From the NCBI GenBank assembly GCA_021234155.1, contig JAJEKV010000014.1:8079563-8143562 (forward strand): a stretch of DNA of 64,000 nt, in the 5' to 3' direction. The position numbers were made by a program, and so were the translations under genes. Below the pieces are notes generated by a model. It did no database searches, was not told the DNA's origin, and was given only the letters and a program-made list of their open reading frames with translations. Numbering within the stretch: position 1 is the stretch's first letter; every line of letters starts with the position of its first letter. Origin of the DNA: Isoetes taiwanensis. Lineage: Eukaryota > Streptophyta > Lycopodiopsida > Isoetales > Isoetaceae. Below, piece after piece: positions 57,201-64,000 of this stretch.

Positions 57201-57667
57201 ATCGGGTGAATAAAAGTGAAGGCACCAACTAACATAAGTTACAGATGCGTAAAGAGCATCAAAGCCCTAAAATCCATTTGTTTAAGTGCAGATTCAAAAT
57301 AAACTGAAAATAAACCTTGGTTAGAAGGACGTGTTCATGCAAGTCTTGATAGTTTTGGAACACAGTATGTATGCTTATCTTGTATATGTTGATTTTAATC
57401 TCTTGTTTTCAAATTCCTATTTGATAGACCCACAGTTTTCCACAAAGTTTTGCACGAACAAGATTTGGGTAAAGAATGCATAATACAAGATATATAACTT
57501 ATAACCAATATAAGCAGATTGGCAGCATCCGATTGGATACATGATGCACACACAAAACCAACATTGCTTTATTGGGTTCTGCATCCCCCCCACCTTACAT
57601 TGAATGCAATTCTGGTTGGCCTCGAACTCGAGATGTACTTGTTCTAGGACTCTTATGAGATCTCTCT

Positions 57668-60600
57668 TGCCATACGAGATAGATGGTATTCTCAAAACCA
57701 TTGCCACATAGATCTTGAGTCAGTTAGGGTTTCATCTCTTTATACACCCATCTTCTCGTTATTTTTCCTTCATCAGCTCATCTGCATCTCCTTGAGCACT
57801 GGTTTTTAGCCTTGATCTTCCCACCCACCCACCGTCTCTCTGCCTGTGTTTCCCATTTCTATCTCCTTCTGGTCTTCCTTGTGCCTTGGCGGCTTCACCC
57901 CTTTTTTGTTTTCTTCCATTTTTTAGGTTTCTTGCTGGTTCGTTTGGGCCGCCCAGTTAGCCTGCACCACTTCTGGCCTTGCTTGCACAGCTGTTTTATT
58001 TCCTCTGGCATTCAGGTGTTTACCTTGGGGTTTTCGTTTTCGGCTATTTTTTGTCAGTTGGCTTTGAGGATCGGCTGTTAATAATTCCCCAGAGGTGTGG
58101 TCTCAACAATCGTCTATCAATTTCGGCATTCCTGGATTCGTCCCCTGCGGTTTTGGTCCTTCTTCACTTCTTTTGCACAAAAGGCTGTCCCAGAACCATA
58201 GTTGCTTGTTAATCGACAGATGCTTGTCGCTTATTCATCTTGAAATCGGCTCTTGTGGAGATTCTGGTTTCGCATGCACTAGGGCCAGCATAAGTTTTCT
58301 GTTCGTTGATATTTTTACGGTTTTGACAGTCCCAAGTTTTAGTGCCGATCATGTTTTGACAGGAGTTTTCTTCTGCAAGTTCGTTCCGACTCTACTATTT
58401 GCTTGTATAATTCCTGTCTGACCTTGCTATTGCTTTGCTCTAGTAGTCCGTGGCAGTGAAGCGGACACAGGAAGGCTTTGTTAACCGCCTGGGAATTTGT
58501 GGAAGTGAAAAGGACTTCTTATTTAAGAAGCCCAATTAGCAACAGTAAACCTGCAGAAGCAAGCAGTTCTAGGACTTGCAAGCCATTCAATGGGTATCTG
58601 AAGCAAGCTTCTTCAGTATCATGTTCAGATGAAGATAAGGTTGATTTGATTACGCCATTAAAAACTGATATCCCTGGGAAAAATGTCATCAGTGATTTGG
58701 AACAAATACGAGCTGCTGTAGAGCTGACAATGGCTGCCATACAAGAATAATATCTTGGGTCCAAGGTCTTTGGCAGTGTTTACTTACTGTGATGCTATCA
58801 TAGTTAGGAAGAAAGAGCATTTTTCTTAAGACAGTTCTCCGGCTCATTCTGATATCAACGCGGTTCCAGATAAGTTTCCTTTCTTGTTTTCATTCTAATA
58901 ACTTTCCGTCTTAGTTCTAAACGAATCTTCCACCAGATTATTTGAGTATTTTCTCCTTCCGTTGCTCTTTGTATTTGGCCTCAATACTTTTCTATTGATG
59001 TGACCATCGTCTTTATCTCTCTACTTTTGTTTTGATGTGCACCATCCTCTTTATCTCTCTGAGCAGTTCTGGAATTTATAGGTTTTTAGACCTCATGGGT
59101 CTCTGAAGTGATTTTTCAGTCAATGCCTTCTACATCATTTACAATGTCATGGTCATGGCGAGCACCTGCATATATACTTGGGCCAGACCATCAGATCTGA
59201 TACCATCTAAGGCAGTTTCATCCCTTGTCAATCTAAAATATCATATGGGTCATGTTCTAATTTCTAAGATGCATATCTATTTGGTCTGGTATGGTACATG
59301 GCCATAAGAACACAGGCATATTATCAAGGAGTTTCTCCTTTCAATCTCCTTTCGAATGCAAAGAAGACCATCGGGTTATAAGTGGTGGAACACTGGTCAT
59401 GCCTTACATGATCAAACAATTCAAAATATTATAGATCTTTTTGCCCTAGCAGGGGAGCATGGGAACAAAGATTGTTTTGATGGTAAAGCTAAGATGAGAG
59501 GGCTTGCTTCCTTATTTCTTGTACTTATAGTGCCTGTAATTTTGAGTTGTGTGGATATTATTTATTTGGAAAATCTGTTCAGGGCTTAAAACTGGTGGAC
59601 CATGATAGATGTGACCTTTCCTTTACTTGGAAGCTTGTTTCTTGCCAGTTTGTCACATTGCAGCCTCTTAGCATGAACTAATCCGATATGGTTACTTGTT
59701 ATATGTTACTTGTTAACGAGAAATTTTTGTGAAGTGATGTTTTGAGACATGTTGCTTTGTTTCCTTGCCTATTTTACACCATTGGACTTGTGTAACCTTA
59801 TGCTTAGGCTAAGCAGTTGTGGAAGTGGCAATGATTTCTATCGTTTGTATCCAAGTCTTTGCACTATTATCTTGGTTAGTCTCCATTATTATCAAATTAT
59901 TCAATCTCGTCTCAGCCTCTGTATTTTTGTAGTTATAGATCATATTATATAGCAAAGTTTTGCACACATTAGGGCTTAGATCCTATAAGGGGCTTCGTAC
60001 TGAATTATGCAACAATAAAATTGTATCTAAAATTTTCTACATTTCCAACAAATAGAAACTCTGTCTAGCTCAACCTATAATCAGGTTTTCAGTAGTGCAT
60101 TTGGACATAGACCCTTTATGCAACCACGCTACTCCAAATATAGTTTAAGACTAGCCTCATATAACTTTGGAACTATTACTTCAGTCCATGTAGATGCTCG
60201 AATTTGACGATGTTAATCAGATTACTCTTGTTCATGTCATTTTACATATCTTGGCCTATTTTATGATTTCTTAGGATCATGTGGATTTGTGGGTAATAAT
60301 TCGAAGATCTTTCTTTGCTATATGTAGATGTATTGCTTTGGAATGTTCAATGGTTTTGAATGGTAAGGCTGAGGCTGGAGTTGAACAGATGTTTGCAAGG
60401 GTTTTTTAGAAACTGATAATATGCTGAGGATGATATGTCGAGTTCTTACTAGTAGCAAAATTTGTCCTACTAAAAGGCTCCACCTTGTAAAAGGCAATTT
60501 GACACTCTATTGTCTCTTTTTCCCATTTGTTGTTTCCACCATTTGTTCTTTCGCCTTTCATCCTCTTATTGCATCCTTGGCCTTACTTGAGTTGTCGCTG

Positions 60601-60985
60601 GAAAGTTGTCCATCCCTATATTTGTGATGAAGCAGGCCTTATGCAAAGAGTTGTTGCTTGGGTTGTTTGCCGTGTCCTATACGGAGATCTAAGTTTTGCG
60701 TGCTTTGGCCCATGCTAGACTCTTTATTCAAGCCTCAGACTAATTGATGTTGGGCCTCATTTGTCTACCTTATTCGTCCTTGTTCATCTTTCTTGGAGAG
60801 GCTGTTGCAAAATCCTTCGTACAGTGAGCTTCCTTCGCCATTATGTGCCCACAGCCTTTGCTGCCTCTGTTTGTCAGCATTTGATGTACTCTATTGTTGT
60901 TTAGTGGAGATGCCCAGATGTGGCTTATCTTTCAGCTCTCTCTTTCGTTAGTTGCTCGCTGGTTTTGAGAATTGAATTTATCTTC
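57668..60985 (+). mobile_element. Repeat unit 1 with TATA-bearing left end
   Basis: The left end begins GATAGATGGTATTCTCAAAACC and continues into a block (57686-57835) that recurs at 61008-61155. The right end reads GGTTTTGAGAATTGAATTTATCTTC (60962-60986), the inverted partner of that left end. A block at 60876-60931 with GTACTCTATTGTTGTTTAGTGG recurs at 62450 and 62505. The left block contains CTCTTTATACACCC, a possible TATA box, and a CCCACCCACCCACC run. The interior holds a 90-codon open frame (58478-58750) of unknown identity ending LEQIRAAVELTMAAIQE. No transposase is recognised. I interpret it as a non-autonomous DNA element. Confidence 0.5.
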
Positions 60986-61023
60986 GTATCACGATAAGAA
61001 GATAAATGGTATTCTCAAAACCA
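60962..61023. repeat. Hairpin at the junction of two repeat units
   Basis: GGTTTTGAGAATT-ATTTATCTT pairs with AAGATAAAT-TATTCTCAAAACC around a loop of about ten bases (CGTATCACGA). It looks like the right end of unit 1 placed next to the left end of unit 2. Confidence 0.8.
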
Positions 61024-61689
61024 TTGCCACATAGATCTTGAGTCAGTTAGGGTTTCATCTCTTTATACACCCATCTTCTCGTTATTTTTCCTTCATCAGC
61101 TCATCTGCATCTCCTTGAGCACTGGTTTTTAGCCTTGATCTTCCCACCCACCCGCCCACCCAACATATCCTTTTTAAAGTCTAGCTTTTTAATGTCCCTT
61201 ATATCCTTTTTGTCATTTTCATCCTTGTTTATATAAATATGCCTCCCAAATCCTTGTTTATATAGATATGCCTCTCTAACCATTGCTAGAATTGATTTCG
61301 TCTTTTTGGTTTCTTAGTGCTTAGCCTTGCTAAACGGTCCTTGTGTGCCATTTAATGTTTGAGATAGACTATCAGTTGCTAGCATACTAGATGTTGCCAT
61401 GTCTTGTATTTTTCATCTGTCTAAGTCGATGTTTCCTTGCCATATCCTTACCCCCACACCTTATTCTTTTACTCGTCATTTTAATATGTTCCTTACCTTG
61501 GTGGTTATGCGTTTGTTGAAGGTATGGTCGTGGTAAGGCCCTCATACTCTCTGATCTCTATCATTCTTTTGATCTCAGCTTTCACTCTCGCCTGCTCTTC
61601 CTCCAAACCTTCTCGACATTTGTTTTCCATTAATCCTGTACTCTTGTTGGATTTCTCTCATTTGTGTGCATGTAGAGGAGCATTGTGGC

Positions 61690-61930
61690 TCGGGCAGCAT
61701 TAGCATGATGGCTAATGTGTGGCTCTTTGTGGCATGGTGGCTTTGAGTTGGGCAGCATTAGCATGATGGCTGATGTGTGGCTCTTTGTGGCATGGTGGCT
61801 TTGAGTTGGGCAGCATTAGCATGGTGGCTAATGTGTGGCCTTTTGTGGCATGGTGGCCTTGAGTTGAGCAGCATTAGCATGATGGCTAATGTGTGGCTCT
61901 TTGTGTGGCCTTGTGTGGCTATTATTGTGG
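61690..61930 (+). repeat. About 60-bp tandem repeat (CAGCATTAGCATGATGGC...)
   Basis: Four copies of CAGCATTAGCATGATGGCTA then TGTGTGGCTCTTTGTGGCAT. An inverted array lies at 63195-63345 in the other arm with fewer copies. Confidence 0.88.
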
Positions 61931-61967
61931 CACTGTGGCACTGTGGCTCTTGAGCTTGAGCATTGTG

Positions 61968-62135
61968 ACTTTTGTTGTGGCCTAGTGCCTAGTTGGAGGC
62001 CTAGTGCCTGGTTGGGGCCGTTGTGCCTGGTTGAGGCCTGTGTGCCTGGTTGAGACTTTTGTGCCTGGTTGAGGCTTTTGTGCCTGGTTGGAGGCCCTAG
62101 TGCCTGGTTGGAGGCCTTCGTGCCTGGATGGCCTT
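61968..62135 (+). repeat. About 20-bp tandem repeat (TGTGCCTGGTTGAGGCCT)
   Basis: Eight imperfect copies of GTGCCTGGTTG(G)AGGC. The inverted array lies at 62993-63125. Confidence 0.88.
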
Positions 62136-62520
62136 GGTGGCTTTTTGGTTCGGCTTTCTTGTGTATGCAGGATTTAGCGTGGCTGTTTGGAAGAGAGCTT
62201 TGGATTCGAAGCACAAGATGAAGATCTATGGAGAAGACAATTCAAACATGTTTCGTCTTTGGCAACTTCATTGCTGTAATATATTTTCACCCAATAAGGC
62301 TAGTCAGCATGAGGGTACAAGATCTATTATGTTTTGGACCTAGCATTGGTTAGTGATCCCATTATTGTCAGGGTTTTTCCTCGAAAACCCGAAAGGGCGA
62401 GGTTTTTTAATCCCGGCCATAATGGTTTCACTAGCTTGCTATCAGTATGTGTACTCTATTGTTGTTTAGTGGAGATGCCCAGATGTGGCAGCATTTCAGC
62501 ATTTGATGTACTCTATTGTT

Positions 62521-62580
62521 GTTTAGTGGAGATGCCCAGATGTGGCTTATCTTAGCCACATCTGGGCATCTCCACTAAAC
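62521..62580. repeat. Perfect 27-bp hairpin at the foldback centre
   Basis: GTTTAGTGGAGATGCCCAGA and the seven bases after it are exactly inverted after a six-base loop TATCTT (62548-62553). Confidence 0.95.
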
Positions 62581-63960
62581 CAATAACCAGAATACAATGC
62601 TGAAATAAGCCACATCTGGGCATCTCCACTAAACCAATAACCAGAATATAACCAGAATACAATGCTCCACAATGCTGATTAGCAAGCTAGTGAAACCATT
62701 ATGGCCGGGATTAAAAAACCTCGCCCTTTCGGGTTTTCGAGGAAAAACCCTAACAATAATGGGATCACTAACCAATGCTAGGTCCAAAAACATAATAGAT
62801 CTTGTACCCTCATGCTGACTAGCCTTATTGGGTGAAAATACATTACAGCAATGAAGTTGCTAAAGACGAAACATGTTTGAATTGTCTTCTCCATAGATCT
62901 TCATCTTGTGCTTCGAATCCAAAGCTCTCTTCCAAATAGCCATGCTAAACCCTGCATACACAAGAAAGACGAACCAAAAGCCACCAAGGCCATCCAGGCA
63001 CGAAGGCCTCCAACCAGGCACCAGGGCCTCCAACCAGGCACAAAAGCCTCAACCAGGCACATAGGCCTCAACCAGGCACAACGGCCTCAACCAGGCACTA
63101 GGCCTCCAACTAGGCACTAGGCCACAACAAAGTCACAATGCTCAAGCTCAAGATCCACAATGCCACAATAATAGCCACACAAGGCCACACAAAGAGCCAC
63201 ACATTAGCCATCATGCTAATGCTGCTCAACTCAAGGCCACCATGCTACAAAAGGCCACACATTAGCCACCATGCTAATGCTGCCCAACTCAAAGCCACCA
63301 TGCCACAAAGAGCCACACATTAGCCATCATGCTAATGTTGCCCGAGCCATAATGCTCCTCTACAGTCTGCACAACAGAGAAATCCAACAAGAGTACGGGA
63401 TCGATGGAAACAAATGTCGAGAAGGTACAAAGGTCTATCCCAACACTAGGCAAACTCACAGAAATAGCGGTTGGGTGGGTGGGTGGATGGGTGGAAGAGA
63501 AGGATAGTTTACGGCAGAACAAAGGAGATGCAGATGAGCTGATGAGAATGGAGAGAGAAAGAAGGGTATAAAAAGGATGTCAAAAAACTATAACTGTCAA
63601 AACTAACTCAATGAGGAAGTAGCATGGAACAAGGAGACTAAAAGGTTTATATGCAATAAAGCAATGGAGCATGCAATGGAGAAGGAGGCGATCAACATAG
63701 AATAGAAGCAGTGAGGCCTATAGACTTGGAAAACATCCCAAACAACAATAACTCTAAATCAATGCTGACACTAATCATCGGCATGGTGCCCAAGACACGA
63801 AGGCCTTTCACAAAATCCAACAGACTAGCAGTAAGAGTGAGGGTGGGTGGGTGGGATGTGGGGAATCAAAGCCAGAAGCGTGGAAATGAAGATGCGCTGA
63901 TGAAGGAAAAGGAAAGACTGAAGAGGTATATAAAAACGGGAAAACCTAACTGTCAAGTGC
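62554..63960 (-). repeat. Right arm of the foldback, plus a second TATA-bearing block
   Basis: The inverted copy of 61600-62547 runs to about 63440 with scattered substitutions and indels. The inverse of the unit left block appears twice, at 63468-63610 and 63843-63960, each with a GGGTGGGTGGGTGG run and a TATA-like word (GGGTATAAAAAGG; GGTATATAAAAACGGG). The fully conserved stretch near 62700-62860 pairs with 62280-62450 almost without change. Confidence 0.85.
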
Positions 63961-64000
63961 CTAACTAACTAAATGGTATTGGTTTTGACAATTACATTTA

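Larger units (their letters stand above)
61008..62547 (+). repeat. Left arm of a large foldback
   Basis: The arm repeats the unit-1 left block, then carries two tandem arrays and ends at a perfect 27-bp palindrome arm (62521-62547). The outer half (61160-61590) is less clearly matched on the right, while 61600-62547 finds close inverted partners at 62554-63440. Confidence 0.85.

Overview
The window is nuclear DNA of a land plant with a large, repeat-rich, gene-poor genome. The evidence is plant-type Ty1/copia and Ty3/gypsy elements with initiator-Met-type or plant-type primer sites, a class III (plant secretory) peroxidase gene remnant, an ABC1-type kinase fragment with plant-like GT-AG introns, and LINE debris. 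I cannot fix the lineage from sequence alone. The very low gene density and a transposase-like gene that resembles an animal-associated family would suit a fern, lycophyte, bryophyte or gymnosperm better than a compact angiosperm, but this is inference. I found no rRNA, tRNA or CRISPR array.

Layout. (1) 1-8822: a Ty3/gypsy element on the minus strand, cut by the window edge. Its LTRs are nearly identical but its gag-pol is broken, and a second RNase H lies upstream of the reverse transcriptase. (2) 8823 to about 19735: a region held together by GTGGTGA-type short repeats in opposite orientation at its two sides. It carries a decayed multi-exon transposase-like gene (16507-19489), a coiled-coil/RING-like gene (14614-16196), an intact divergent pair of small spliced genes around one two-way TATA box (13163-13788 and 13888-14557), and intact unknown reading frames (11915-12550 and 9727-10053). 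I read it as one large candidate DNA transposon with accessory genes. (3) 21155-22860: a 5'-truncated LINE; other pieces of LINE-like sequence lie at 31425, 36226 and 56430. (4) 25885-31131: a young Ty1/copia element with 548-bp LTRs differing at two positions and an open 1,121-codon pol, but without matching target duplications. (5) 32653-33961: a retrocopy with a poly(A) tail and 14-bp target duplications.

(6) 37882-51397: a 13.5-kb minus-strand LTR retrotransposon with 1.59-kb LTRs, TATCC target duplications, a Met-type primer site and a polypurine tract, but no recognisable gag-pol. Near its 5' end it carries a broken reading frame whose N-terminus copies the histone H3 tail and whose C-terminus copies the H3 histone-fold end. 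This frame is bracketed by two copies of a 67-bp hairpin. (7) 54344-55904: a class III peroxidase pseudogene lacking its first exon, abutting two exons of an ABC1-like kinase. (8) 57668-64000: a family of repeats with shared TATA-bearing ends, including a foldback of about 0.9-1.5 kb per arm centred at 62550.

How the parts relate. Almost everything here is mobile DNA in several age layers. The gypsy element sits inside the GTGGTGA repeats of the DNA-transposon candidate. The most unusual items are the histone H3 mimic inside an LTR retrotransposon and the multi-gene transposon candidate.
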